Assembly: GCA_023313575.1 (NCBI GenBank)
Contig: JAJTTP010000004.1
Span: 806,001 to 870,000 of the forward strand
Direction: 5' to 3'
Source of the DNA: Eutypella sp. D-1
Taxonomy: Eukaryota > Ascomycota > Sordariomycetes > Xylariales > Diatrypaceae
Length of the DNA: 64,000 nt
A program made the position numbers and the translations under genes. The notes under the pieces are model-generated. The model did no database searches. It saw nothing but the letters and a program-made list of their open reading frames with translations, and was not told the DNA's origin. This document shows positions 23,846 to 35,947 of this stretch, piece after piece (the stretch's first letter is position 1; each line of letters opens with the position of its first letter).

Positions 23846-25677
23846 ATGTCCCCCGAAAAGCCAGCCATAGCCGGCAACGACGAGGAATGCGCTGTTGTTA
23901 CTGCCGACGAGACGAGAGCGAGTGTGCCTCCTCCATATTCTGCCTTCACACCGAGCCAGAAGCGATGGATAGTATTCCTAGCTGCCCTGGCGGGCATGTT
24001 CTCGCCGATGAGCAGCTTCATCTTCTACCCTGCCATAAACTCGATAGCGCATAGCCTCGACGTGACCGTAGGGCTCGTCAATCTGGCTATCACGACGTAC
24101 ATGGTGGTCTCGGGCGTCACGCCGGCGCTCCTGGGGAATGCGGCCGACAAGGTCGGCCGCCGCCCCGTATACCTCCTCGCGCTGGGCCTCTACTTCGTCG
24201 CCAACATCGGGCTTGCGCTGCAGAGTGACTTCGCGGCGCTACTGGTACTGAGGATGGTGCAGAGTGCGGGGAGTTCCGGTACGTGCTCCGTTTTTCAGGC
24301 ATTATGGTCTGCTGCTTGGTCGATAGGGCTCACGGTGCGCAATAGGAACAATTTCATTGGGTTACGGTGTCATCGCGGATATCACGACTCCAGCCGAGAG
24401 AGGTTTCTATGTTGGGGTATTCAGCCTTGGGTAAGCATCTCCTACTCCCCTCGACATTTCACATACTAAGAATCAAAAAGACCAAATGTAGCGCCTCCGC
24501 TGGGACCGGTCCTAGGCGGTATCATCGCTTCTAAGCTAGGGTGGAAATGGATATTCTGGTTCCTGTCTATCCTTGGCGGCCTGTGCTTACTCCTGGTCCT
24601 CTTCACGTTCCCAGAAACGTCGCGCTTAATAGTCGGCAATGGCAGCGTACCCGCCACGGGGATAAGCCGCACTCTACTTTCCTGTCTGCGGCAGAGCAGC
24701 AGGCCCGGCCTGGAGCACGGGGAGCCTCCGGAGAGACCGACCAGGCGAAAGTTTTCGTTTCCCAACCCTCTCGCCTGCCTTAAGCTTCTCCTCCGAAAGG
24801 ACGTGGCGATCATTCTTCTCTGCAACGGGATATATTATATGACGTATTGTTGCATGCAGGCGTCCTTGTCGACGCTGTTCATAGACGTGTACGGTTATCA
24901 AGAACTGCAGGCGGGTCTGGTGTATATCCCCTTCGGTCTTGGGTGTCTCGTCAGTGTATATATGTGGGGTAAGTGTTCAAGGGATGAGAGAATTACCCTC
25001 TCTTCGAGCAGTAACCAGGGGGCACGTTTATTAAGATAAAAGCAGGCAAGGTACTGAATTTCGACTACAACAAGACCGCAAAGTCTCACGGATTGGAGGA
25101 CACGCATAGTCCACTTAACCAGCTGGATAACTTTCCTATAGAGCTTGCGAGGCTTCGAAGTTCCTTCTACATCAATTTCCTCGCCATATCTGCGACGATA
25201 AGCTATGGCTGGGTTGTCGAGAAGGGAGTGGTATGTTACTATCCCGGAAGCCCACTTCCTACTGGCAGTCATAGGATGCGACTGATTGTGCAAGTTTTAG
25301 CACGTAGCAGTGCCACTCGTTATCCAGGCGGTCGCGGGGTTCAGCATTAGCGGTATATTCGTGGTGAGTGAAAAGAAGTACAGTCCCATGATGCATATTT
25401 TCGATCTGATCGGGATTATATTCCACAGGCTCTCGGGACCCTTCTCACTGACTTGAATCCGGATCGATCGTCGACAGCAGCAGCATCGGCAAACATCGTG
25501 CGCTGTGCGTTAGCAGCGGGTGCGTTGGCCGCACTTCAGCCTATAATCGATGCCGTAGGTGCAGGGTGGTGCTTCACAATATTCGGCATTCTTTGCGGGC
25601 TATGTGTCCCGCTACTGCTCCTCGAGATCAGAATGGGCCACCGATGGAGACGGGTTAGAAGCGCTTCCGCCATATAA
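23846..25677 (+). CDS. MFS drug:H+ antiporter, DHA1 family, Qdr-like
   Basis: Six exons: 23846-24278, 24346-24430, 24481-24968, 25046-25230, 25301-25363 and 25429-25677, giving 500 residues. The raw frames look broken, but all five junctions restore a continuous protein; across exons 2-3 it reads SLGPNVAPPLGPVLGGII, a Qdr-type signature. A polar N-terminus (about 40 residues) precedes 12 predicted membrane segments. Motif A appears as GNAADKVGRRPVYLL, and motif C-like Gly/Pro residues lie in VAPPLGPVLGG. The central cytoplasmic loop (about 240-300) is basic, and KVLNFDYNKTAKSHG after segment 8 is typical of Qdr relatives. These plasma-membrane proteins export drugs, polyamines or metabolites by proton exchange. 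The substrate is unknown. No secondary-metabolite cluster lies next to it. Confidence 0.92.
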
Positions 25678-26422
25678 GGGAACCTGGCCCCAGGAGCATA
25701 CGGATCATTACCTTACATCCCCCGGGCCCTCCCTACTTCATGTTTCCTCCTCTGAAATAACTGCCGGCTCTAGAAGATCTGTGTCTGGGTGGCATTGGAG
25801 ATGTTCCTTCTGAGATGCGGCAATGTGCTGCAAAGAAACTTTGGCTATCTGGCCTTAACGGTGCACTGCATAGCGAGTATCAAATACCTATAATGACTCC
25901 ACTGTATAAGAAAACACACTAAAGAACAAAACCAGAATGCTGGTAAAATGCTGACTAAAACAACGGTTACCAAGCAGATATTAAGCTTTCCATAAGGTTA
26001 TCTCGCATAGCTATGGACCTCGGGAAGCATTCGTGGATGTTAGTACCTAATTTCAAACAGGAACAAGATTAAATAAGAAGAACAGCACCTGGGCACTACA
26101 CTACTGTAGTTGTGTACTTCGGTACTCAGCCAATCATGGTGCGAGATACGACAAGGGCACGACGTAACTGGCAATCGGGACGGCGTGACGTCATGCAAAT
26201 TCATGGCAGGCTTCTGGACCTTCTACAAAGTACTTATGAAGTAAGTGCTGATCCTGCATCAGGGCACACAGTTAGGGTATGCCAGGATATATCGTGTTAT
26301 TGTAAGACAAAACACATAAAATAAACCCAAGAAGTCGCGTGTCAGCTTAACTCGACTATGTCCATACCATCTATTGTATCATCATATCTCCTTATTCAAT
26401 ACCAAGGTTTTGAGCCGCAGTG
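25678..26422. promoter_or_regulatory. Upstream region of MCU
   Basis: 745 bp without an ORF, between the transporter stop and the MCU start. It includes a perfect CRE octamer at 26186-26193. Confidence 0.5.
26186..26193. promoter_or_regulatory. CRE palindrome TGACGTCA upstream of MCU
   Basis: A perfect CREB/ATF-type octamer 230 bp before the MCU start. In ascomycetes bZIP factors of the Atf1/AtfA type, active in stress responses, bind such sites. Use at this gene is inferred. Confidence 0.4.
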
Positions 26423-28151
26423 ATGAGCTGTGCGTGCCGAACTCTCTCAAAGCTGACAGCATTGGGCTCACGACATCGTAGTACTATTATAAACAACTAT
26501 TCGCCGATTACATCACCATCCACTATCACCAAGTTCTCAGGGCCTAGGTCTGCTCTGATAGCATCGTTATTGTCGTCGCGATGCATATCAACCACATTCC
26601 AACTACGTAAAACTGAGAGTACCGGGGAGACGCCCAGGCAGACGAACCAGAAGGACCAGGATGCTCAAGAAGAGCATGCCAGGGCTGACATTGGCATTGC
26701 CGCCAAGCAGCAGATTAGACGGCCATGGCAGAGAGAAGGCGCCGATGAGCCTCCGGTAAGCCAGAACCGGAAGGATATGAACAAGACTATGGAAAAAGGT
26801 AAGGCTTTCCTTCGAGTTTTTTTCATGGTAGTCTCGGCAGCTTTTATGGTACTGACCATTGTCATATAAAACAACAGGGAAACTCCTCACAACTCCGACG
26901 CGCCTCCTAAAGCTGATCCTCCCCCTCCCCGTTGATGCGCTGCACGACGAGCAAGGAAATAAGGGAGAGTATCGCGCTATCGCCCAGAACGAGGACATAC
27001 AGCCACTGGCTCTGCTCATCCACCCGCAGCAGCCTCTATCCTACCTAGAGCGTTTGATCCAGGCAGAGCTTCCGCCTGTGCGGGACCTCGAGGGCCGCGA
27101 GAAAGTTCCTACTGTGTACTTCCTAGCGGAGGGTAGCGAGCGGGACGAGACAGGCCGGAAGCGTGGTAGTGGAAGTGCCGGTGCTGGGGTAGACGACACG
27201 GGCTCGGGGCTGGGTCACCTCGGCGCGGACACGCCGCAGGAGCACAAGGATTGGGTGCGGTGGAGCAGCAGCACGGAGATCGGCGATTTTATCCGGGACG
27301 CCGCGAAGGGTCGCGAGTTCGCCATCGAGATAGACGGTCTCAATGCTGAGGTTCGCGTCGGTGTCCCCAGCTTCGGCGACCGCACTCACTACATGCGCAT
27401 GCGTCTGCGGCGTATGTCGCACCGTATCGAGCAGCAGTCCCGCATCAAGCGTGAGTGCGACTTGCTCGCACACCGTGGTGCCCATCTCCTTGCCAAGGCC
27501 GGTTTTGGTGCCCTTACTGTTTGGTGGGCCACCGTCTACTTCGTCACGTTCCACACCGATGCCGGTTGGGATCTCGTTGAACCTGTCACTGTTCGTACCT
27601 ACACTCCACCTTTTATTATACCCAACTGGAGCATCATGCTGACTTTGTGCAGTGTACGTATGAACGCTGAGATTCCGCCCGCTAGGAAACTGAAATGACC
27701 GGAGCTCCAGGTTTTGTTTGACACGTAGGCTAACGCATATACAGACCTCGCTGGCCTGACAACAATCATGGGTGGTTACTTGTGGTTCTTATTCATCAGC
27801 CGAGACCTAAGCTACCAAGCGGCACTGAAGATCACCGTGTCGCGGCGGCAGAATGTGCTGTACCAGGCGCGGGGTTTCGACGTGCAGCAGTGGGAGGCGC
27901 TGGTACAGGATGCCAACGCCTTGCGGCGCGAGATCCGCACCGTTGCTGAGGAGTACGATGTCGAGTGGGATGAAGCCCGCGATCTCGGCGGCGAAGAGAT
28001 TGTCGAGGTGCTAGAGAAGGAAGAGGATCGCCGCAAGAAGGGTCTGGGCGTCAACGAGGACGGCGAGGGCGACGCCGCTGAGGAGAAGAACAGGAAGAAG
28101 GATAATAAGGAGGCGAAGGCGGACCCGAAGCATAAACCTGAGGGAAAGTGA
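26423..28151 (+). CDS. MCU: Mitochondrial calcium uniporter pore subunit
   Basis: Proposed exons are 26423-26798, 26878-27590, 27653 (one nucleotide) and 27745-28151, giving 498 residues. The N-terminus is rich in Ser, Thr and Arg and poor in acidic residues, as in a mitochondrial transit peptide. A soluble matrix domain follows (about 130-320). A helix rich in Arg and Gln ([20 protein letters not shown]) leads into TM1 (about 333-352). The filter loop reads WDLVEPVT, the fungal form of the WDIMEPVTY motif, with D357 and E360 as the Ca2+-coordinating acidic residues. TM2 is [18 protein letters not shown] (about 364-382), then a C-terminal coiled coil and a Lys/Glu-rich tail. The protein forms the inner-membrane channel for Ca2+ uptake. 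The join between filter and TM2 needs the one-base exon described separately; a simpler intron at 27595-27744 keeps frame but replaces Tyr with Val-His. Confidence 0.93.
27653..27653 (+). other. MCU: Candidate single-nucleotide exon (T) in MCU
   Basis: The upstream intron 27591-27652 starts GTTCGT and ends with branch point GCTGAC (A at 27642) and GTGCAG. The downstream intron 27654-27744 starts GTACGT and ends with branch point GCTAAC (A at 27733) and ATACAG. Only the base T at 27653 remains between them; with the following AC it makes TAC (Tyr), giving EPVT-Y-LAGL. Splicing from 27590 straight to 27745, removing only one of the two introns, or removing neither, leads to an early stop or lost frame. 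Confidence 0.6.
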
Positions 28152-31100
28152 ACGGAGCACTATAGAGCCAGGCACTAGACATGGACTGGGGCCACCGACC
28201 AAAGGAGGCTGCTTTAAATGATAGACGGCATGTGTTTGCATAATACCGGCGCATAGGTATAGCCTACGGTTATAGATATTACGATTGCGACGACTAGGTG
28301 GGTATGAAATAGAGAAACGGAGAATTCTGCCTACATCAGCTTGCACAGACCCGAATGCGACGGTGCATACACCCCTTCTATCCCCTTCGCATACCACTTC
28401 ATTCCGAGAGGACATGGGGAGGGAAGCTCGTGAGCATGACCTCATGGGAAGATGAATATGTACTACTAAGTCTACGTGTTCTCGCGTTAGACTCTTCATA
28501 AGAAAGACGCTTAGCAAGCGAGGGAGCTGATTAGGAAAACTAGTAAACTTAGTTGTCATGTACTCTGAAGCGCTCGCCTGGTTGATTCTCGCACAAGGCT
28601 TAGAGCTCTAGGTTCTACGGAAAGTCATCAGGTCATGAATTTACCAACCTACTCAGAGTAAGGTAGAATGAGTGACCAAGCGACGCAGAAAATGTCGAAG
28701 TTCAGTGTCAAGACTGAGACGTCACAGGTATATAAGGGACGTCTTTCTCCACCTAGAGTAGCTGAAACTTCAAGTCAATCAAGTCATATCCTCCATTGCA
28801 ATAAAAAACACGTGCGAACTATCTTCCACAGCGTAATACTTGACCAGAGATGCGCCACGCCGCCATCGCAGGGTGCTAGAGATAGTAGTCCATGGAGGTG
28901 TAATGTCTGTCCTCCGACTCGCCACAGTCAAATACATACTCAGAAGCCGGGCAGGTTGATAGGCAGGCAGGCTATAGTGAGGCGGTAGGGCATCCATCCG
29001 CTTCTCAGCAATGGGTGCTCATCCTATACAGATCAGGAATTCAGCGTGGCTATCGCCATGTTCAGCTCAACCTCTTCGCACAATTCCCTGCTTTCGTGTT
29101 TATCCTTTCCGATGGAATCCGAATATGAGAGTGCGCCACCGCATAAATCCGCAAATTGGCCAGCCAGCCACATGAACTTTTTTTCCGCCAGCCTAGCATT
29201 CAGCATGGGGCCATCAGGGACAATAAGGTCATGCATATGCTCATCTCAACTACCGGCGGTGATTCGTCGTCTCACCTAGTTCGGGGCCATCCGATCGGGA
29301 TTTCATCTTGGGTGGGAGGAATCCTTCGAAATCCTTCGAAAATTTGCAAGAAAAGGCCGATAAAGGGTGTTAGCCCTTACTATAGTCTTGATAGCCATCA
29401 GATAGTGTTCTGCATGCCCATCATCCGACTTTGCTGCTGTCATAATGCTCGTAAGCACAACCTGCAGGATGAGTGAGACAGAGAGAGAGGGGGGGGAGAA
29501 GGGTGCGGGAAAGATGAATGCGGGGAGAGCCGGGCTGAGGCAAGTCAGCGCCCGTAAGCACCGAAGCTGAACGATCAACGAGTGTGGGCCGCGTTGGTTG
29601 ACTACCGACCGGCATCGGTATACTCCAGCGACTGGAAAACGCCGCGAATTTCCGGGAACCTGCAGTGTAGCCGGTCGGTCACATCTGCAGTTAAGCTCAG
29701 CTGGTGCGAATCAGGCGGCTCGGGGTTTCTGAATTGGTTGGTATCCAATCGGCGCAGCCTGCCGGATCGGGAGGCTGAGAGAATGAGGACAAGATTGATG
29801 TCGTCCATTCGCTTCGAATCTCAATCAGCTTCGCTCGAATGAGGTAGAATTTCTCCCCTCTTTCTTACCTTACCTTACCTCACCTCGCCATGTGGGAATC
29901 AGTTTCTGTGCGATGTCAAGACAGACGGCAGACCTAGGTCTATCAAGACATTCGATTGAAAGACGTCGCAGCAGATGGGTCACTTGCTCGCGTTATTTTC
30001 TGATCATCATTCGTCTGACATGGTTGTGTCGCGGGCTTGACTGGCACACCATAGATGTGTGGTCTCATGGCGAAGAGAGGATCAGCGCTGGCACGCGATG
30101 AAAAATTGATCAAAATGGCGGAATAGGAACAAGGGAAGAGGCTCGCACAGGATCCACCCACACACCAGGCAACAACCTGGTTAAACTGTGGCGTTGTCCA
30201 ACCTGAAAACGTGGGGTGGAGGGGAGAAGGAACGGGATCAATATAATTCAATTCCCGTGGGATTGGAAGCGAATCTATAACGAGTAATATTTCACATTTA
30301 ACTAGACGGTTTTAGAGCCTCCTTCGACTGTGCTCGCTCACCTAATCCGACAATTTTAGGTTACAGCGCATTAGAGTCACCCTAAATAGGCCTGCGCAAC
30401 GCTTTGATGTTGGCCCCTCTAATCTACCAGACTGCCAACAGCCGCTTACGCACAGCATAACATACCGAGGACAAGGGAGGGTAGGGTAATAAGAGACGGG
30501 TGGCGCCGCTGGCACGTAATACATAGATTTGCGTTTCCCGTCAACCAAGTCAACCCGTATACGGCTTGTATGAGCCAATGACGTTCATGTGCTTTTCTTA
30601 TTATAGGGCACCAGTCACTACTTACTCAAGTAAGCAACCCTCGACTCATCTATGGTCCCAGAGTACCACAGTTAGGTAGCCAGCTGAACAAGAAATGGAT
30701 AACTTAGTCGCCTCGCGTTCTCCCACGTGGTTCAATTCCCATTTAAAGGATGCGAAGGAGTCTTTAAGGCTTGCCAATTTCCTTGGTCTATAATAATATA
30801 AAATTACATACGCATATAATACGACCTCCAGTACTGTTGTGACACTCGAGAAACCGGTCTCGTCGAGAAGAACCACGCAGACACGCTTACATGGTATTTA
30901 TAACTGCCACCTACTAGTGTACATAGATTGCACTAACATGAGGTATTACTATGAAGCGTTGACGCCCTGCGAGGTCCGTAGTATGCTTAACCAAAGCCAG
31001 CATGGCCAAGCCGGTCTCATCTGCACTACCCCAGTAAACCAGTGAACCCGACTTGCCTTCCAGCCCTCTGGCCTATCAGCTATGCGGTTCAAGCCGGGGT

Positions 31101-31728
31101 TGCTGCATGGCCCTTTTCTTGGTCGTCATGAATTAACTTCCTGGAAAGGGAGCTCGCGCCTCGTTGAAAATTAGAAGTTTATATTCCTCCAGGGGCCGTT
31201 CTTGCAGCCGTTTTCGTAAGATACGATTTCGCGCCTTGGCTGTTCTATTCCCAGGTTTGGCGGATTACCTAGAGTGTTAGCTGCTCATGTCACCCCTGTA
31301 AGCACGCGTTGATCCCAGCTATATCCCATTCCACTTAAGCTTTTTTGAGGCGCAGCAGTGAGCCGATGGATCTCTGGGCGACAACGACCTTATGTGCGCC
31401 GCCCGCTATGTATGCACGTTGGCGACAGATGTGGTAGCTGAGTGATCGGATGTCGAGTGACATATGTCTCTCCAGTCACAGCGCACATATCTCTTTAGAC
31501 ATGGAATTATTCAGCGAAGAGGCTCTACCGGCAGCACCTTGAGACATAGGAATGCTTTGCCCGACATTCATTTATTGACGTTCTCTCGCTGATTATAATC
31601 AAATCGCTCGTTTCTACTCGATATTCGTGCCAATCCCGCTTGCTCTCTGGTTAAGATCGCCGACACCTATCTCGTACCAAGGCAACTGCTTATAGGTATA
31701 ATATATCTTGTTGGTCGAATTACAAAAA
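28152..31728. other. Intergenic region between MCU and the lipoxygenase
   Basis: 3.6 kb without a recognisable gene. It holds an 11-bp direct repeat of the ATCCTTCGAAA type (about 29320-29341), a G/A-rich run near 29480-29500 and a CTTAC tandem run (about 29865-29885). The 67-codon minus ORF at 29033-29236 is unplaced and could be a decayed exon. The lipoxygenase promoter should lie directly before 31729. Confidence 0.5.
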
Positions 31729-33775
31729 ATGCTTGCTCTCCTTGCAGGATTGTTGGCATCGGCCATCGCGGTCGAAGGCGCCGCTCTCCCTGCTGCGCGA
31801 TCTACAATACCTAGACAAGAACAGGACCTGTATACATTACCCCAGTTTGACGACAATGAGATGCGCGCGGCAGGGCTCAGGGCTAAGCGCGAGGGTTGGG
31901 CGTACGGCCCTTCGATAGCCGGCAATACTTCTTTCTATCCTATTGGTACCCTGGGCGACGCCGCCGTCAAAGCGGATAACGAAGTGGCGTTTGCTTTCCG
32001 TGAGTGATATACCCGCGCTATCCCAACTGAGAGAATGCGCCGGCTTCCCGCGGCGCCGTGCGTGTCGGAACTACTCACTGACCCCGACTCGGCAGAGAAT
32101 ACGCACTATGCCAAGGTCGTAGAAGACCAAACCAAGGCCGCAGCTGCACTGAACGAAGTATGCAACGCTCGCGAAACCCACTATGCATCTAACATGACTG
32201 ACCATGTATACAGACCGGAGGTGTAAAAACCCTTGATGACTTCGCCAAATATTACGAGGGCCAATGGAAGCAGTCCGCGCCTGAGGGACCGTACAAGGGC
32301 ATGCTCTCCAACTATACAAGCGACCTTCTTTTCTCTATGGAACGTCTATCGGTTGCTCCTTTTCGTCTCTTTCGGCTGGAGGCCGACGACAGCCTGGCAT
32401 TCGCTGTGGACAATGCCGAGTCCATCTCCGGGCTCTCACTCGAGGATCTTCAGGCACAGGGTCGTCTCTTCATGGTCGACCACTCTGATCAGAAGGACCT
32501 GCCCAAGAGTTCACAGTACAAGTATGGAGGCGCCGCCCAAGCATATTTCTACATCCATCCCGTGTCTGGCGACTTCCTGCCCCTCGCCATCAAGCCCAAC
32601 AACCAAGGTTCCGACCTTATCTTCACACCCGAAGACAATGAATACGACTGGCTGCTCGCGAAGATGATCTTCAACCTGAACGATGTCTGGTTTACTCAAT
32701 GGTTCCACCTGGCGGCCGGTCATGAGACTGCCGAAATCGTGTACCTATCCGCCATCCGTTCACTCAGCGAGCAACATCCCTTTATGCCCATCTTGCACAG
32801 ACGTAAGCGCCCCAGTGCTGATCTTTTTTTTTTTTTTTTAAATGTACCCCGATACTCCCCCACAAAACTGTGGACATGCTAACTTCCATCTCAGTTGGAA
32901 AATGGGCTTGGGCCATGCGTCCCCTGGCTATTGATCGTCTTGTATTCGCCGGCGGCCCCGTCGACCAGTTATTCCCGTGGGCCGGCAGCATCGCGCAGGA
33001 CTATACTGACGGGTTATACAAGTCGGGCGAGGCGAGCGAGTTCCAGGCCAACTATATGGAGACAAACCTGGAGCGGCGGGGCTTAATCAACAACGCGTTT
33101 GGGCCAGAGTTGAAGTCGTTCCCATTCTATGAGGACTCGAAGCTAGTGGTTGACGAGATCCGCAGCTTCTTTGAAGCCCTAGTGGACTCGTACTACATTG
33201 ACCCGGACGCGGTGGCTAACGATGCGGAGCTGCAGACGTGGGTGGAGGAGGCGAACGGGCCGGCAGAAGTCAAAGACTTCCCCCAGGGACCACTGACTGA
33301 AAAACGGCAAGTGGTCGACATCCTGACGCACTTCGCGTATCTCGTGGCGGTGCAGCACGGCGTGCTCAACACCAACAGTCCCGTGGCGTCGACGGCGTCG
33401 CTGCCGTTACACCCGCTGGCAATCTGGCGACCGTTGCCGACGGAGAAGGGCACAATTTCGTCTGACGAGGAACTGGTTGCCTACCTGCCGCCGCAGCCCG
33501 CAGCCCTAGGTCAGATCGCCCTGCTCGCCGCTTTCAACCGCCCCGAGTTCTTCGACACCGAAGAGACCCTCGCCCACATGTTTGACGACCAGGACGCAAT
33601 GGGTCGTATGAACGAGAAGGTTCGCGACGCGGAGGAAACCTTTCGCAACGCCATGGACGTCTTCAGTGATGTCGTTTCCGCCCGCAAGTTCGACGCCGAT
33701 GGCCTGTGCCAGGGCATGCCGTTTATCTGGAACGCACTCGACCCCCAGCGCGCTATGTATTGGCTGACTATTTGA
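31729..33775 (+). CDS. Secreted lipoxygenase (fungal Mn/Fe-LOX family)
   Basis: Four exons: 31729-31999, 32096-32157, 32214-32802 and 32895-33775, giving 600 residues, close to the roughly 618 of known secreted Mn-lipoxygenases. The start opens a signal peptide (MLALLAGLLASAIAVEG), followed by a short pro-like segment. There is no N-terminal PLAT domain, as in other ascomycete LOX. Predicted metal ligands are H276 and H281 in WFHLAAGHETAEIV, H462 and N466 in QHGVLN, and the C-terminal carboxylate of I600. The first pair has H-x4-H spacing, as in iron LOX, and the C-terminus is Ile, whereas characterised secreted Mn-LOX have H-x3-H and Val. The enzyme should add O2 to linoleic or linolenic acid outside the cell, giving hydroperoxides. 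Metal and position specificity cannot be decided from sequence. Intron 3 contains a poly-T tract. Confidence 0.93.
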
Positions 33776-35947
33776 TCAGTTGATTAATACCCATATTTTA
33801 TCCCCAATGAGTGTTCTTGTGGAGTGAGAGCTTCATAATGTGTGGAAAACTAGAGTGTATTAATGGCGCATCTGGAAGGCTGTCTTTTTGTTCTACAACC
33901 ATCGTTATTTACCTGGCACTTATTTTGCTTCTATCAGCCTCCTATCAGATGCCGGGACGGGCTCCGCCACAGTCAAGCCTGTTTTCCATCTGTATATGTA
34001 TATGTATATATCCAATATCCCTTTTGAATATACCCAGAAAGTTCTTGCTAAGTATGCACCTTCATTCAGTATCTATGGAAAGACTAGTACTTCAGCGACA
34101 TTTCATTGACTAATCAAAGCTTTCAGTCAACATGCCGTAATTCTCTACTCTGCTGATACACCATGACGGAGACTACTGTGTCGGTGGCAGGGATCTATTT
34201 GACTCGAGCAATCCCTCCTGCCAGGGCCGTTGTCCATTACAATCGTCTGCCAGCCATATTCGGCACTGATCTTACCGTTGCTTCCAGCCCTTCTATGCCA
34301 GGAGCATTCACTTGCACTACATGAATAATTTCAAGGCTTGCGCCGATTCACGACCTAGATTGCATGGTGCCGGCCGCCGTCAAGGCAGTCCAGGGTCTAC
34401 CGAACGCTATAGTGACACAGCCATCCATTAACTCCCCGCTCTCTGACGTAAATAACCTACTTAAGCCATTAGCGGAGGTGTCCAGCACCGTTAGAAGTCT
34501 ATTCAGTTTTACTGTTTTCTTGAAGTTTGTCAAGGGCTAATAGGCAAGATCTCTCATTATCTACGGTACAGCTTTCACGAGTTGGACTCGGCAGCTGAAC
34601 ACGAGCTAGACCCCTATTTTCACTTTAGCCCCTGGCCCTAAAGTGGATAACGTGTAGTTCACCACCCCACGTACGAGTGAAGCGGCGGTACCCTCGTTCT
34701 CGGTTCTTAGCGAATAAAACCACATAGTAGTATCGCGAATAGGTGTATAACAGCAGCACATTGGAGAGGTAGGGGCTGCGGGACTTTGCCAAAAGTGTGG
34801 GGCCGGAAGAGAAGCGATGATGCGTTGATCCGGGCGAGACGACCCATGAATCCTATCGGCTAGCCTCAAGATATGTGCTTCATGTGAGACCTAGTACTGC
34901 ATTAATTCTTCGGGGACTAGAGTCGTTGGGAAATAGAGTCCACGTCACTCTGTACAACACACCGTATTAGAGCCTTAGGCTACGTTCTACCGTCAGCCCG
35001 TGCTTTTCCGAGGGAAATCTGCTATTAACCGTGCTAGATGGTTTCTTACTTGAGTCCATTTAAAGCACCATTACCCACCTCCAGCTCTGTGCTCGCTCGT
35101 CGCTAAGGGATCAATGCCGGCAACGCAGATTGGTATACTTCATATAGATACTACGTCTCTTAAGATCGCACTGCCATCATAATCGTCAAGCGTTGTCCAT
35201 ATATTGCAATGAATCATTTGCGCTAAGCGACACACCCTTCAATCTTTATATGTCTCATTCTTCACGAAGACCAGGCAGGATCACCTCAGCCCCCCAGTCC
35301 GCCAACTCCAAAGCATGGGACTAGTTTGGAAGATAGCACCAATCGGGTTCGGCATCATCTGTACTGTTCTCCTTATAGTCGCCTTGCTCATGTTTCAAGA
35401 GAGATTCTTGGCTAATTGGCATGACGCATTCATAACTAGCCCGAGCTCCCTTGTTTCCATACTATCCGGAATTGGGGCGGGCGTCGACGCTCGTGACTGT
35501 CACTTCGTGCATCAGCCCGCTCAAATGGGCCCATTTCATGGACTCTCCGCATCTTCTCGAGCGCATGGAGACATTTGACATCGCCAGGCGTGGTCCTTGG
35601 GGCGCCTTGACCCTACTCTGGCAAATCAGGTTCGAGGCGAAGCTCGCATCGTAGGCGTCACTGATTAGAATCCTGTAGGTTTTTTCTACTCCTGTCTTTG
35701 CTAAGTGACCAGAAGTCTGACTCATTTCGGCTCTTCATAAAGCGCCCGTACGATAGACTCGTTCACCCAGCAGATAATTTCAGTCCGAACAAGGCCAGTC
35801 TACACTCCAAACACCGCGACATATGCACTTGCTCTGGACTATGGTTCGGGAACCTTGAGAAGCGGTAGACATAATAAGAGCGAGTCACTAAGACAACCCC
35901 CTATTGGGGATGAGCCAGGGGAGCCACTTGTGGCACTCTCTACGGCC

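Noticed and set aside
23846..25677. MFS transporter as a frameshifted pseudogene
   Set aside because: Every frame change falls at a plausible intron and the spliced protein keeps its family motifs.
27591..27744. MCU as a frameshifted gene or sequencing error
   Set aside because: Both flanking introns have full splice and branch signals, so a one-base exon (or the less likely 27595 donor) explains the frame without an error.
29033..29236. 67-codon minus-strand ORF between MCU and the lipoxygenase
   Set aside because: The peptide looks protein-like (contains MWLAGQFADLCGGALSYSD), but I cannot place it in a family or join it to flanking exons; it may be a decayed exon.
31000..31100. A-box-like TGGCCAAGCCGG and B-box-like GGTTCAAGCC
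   Set aside because: Spacing suits a Leu/Ser tRNA, but the arms do not fold.
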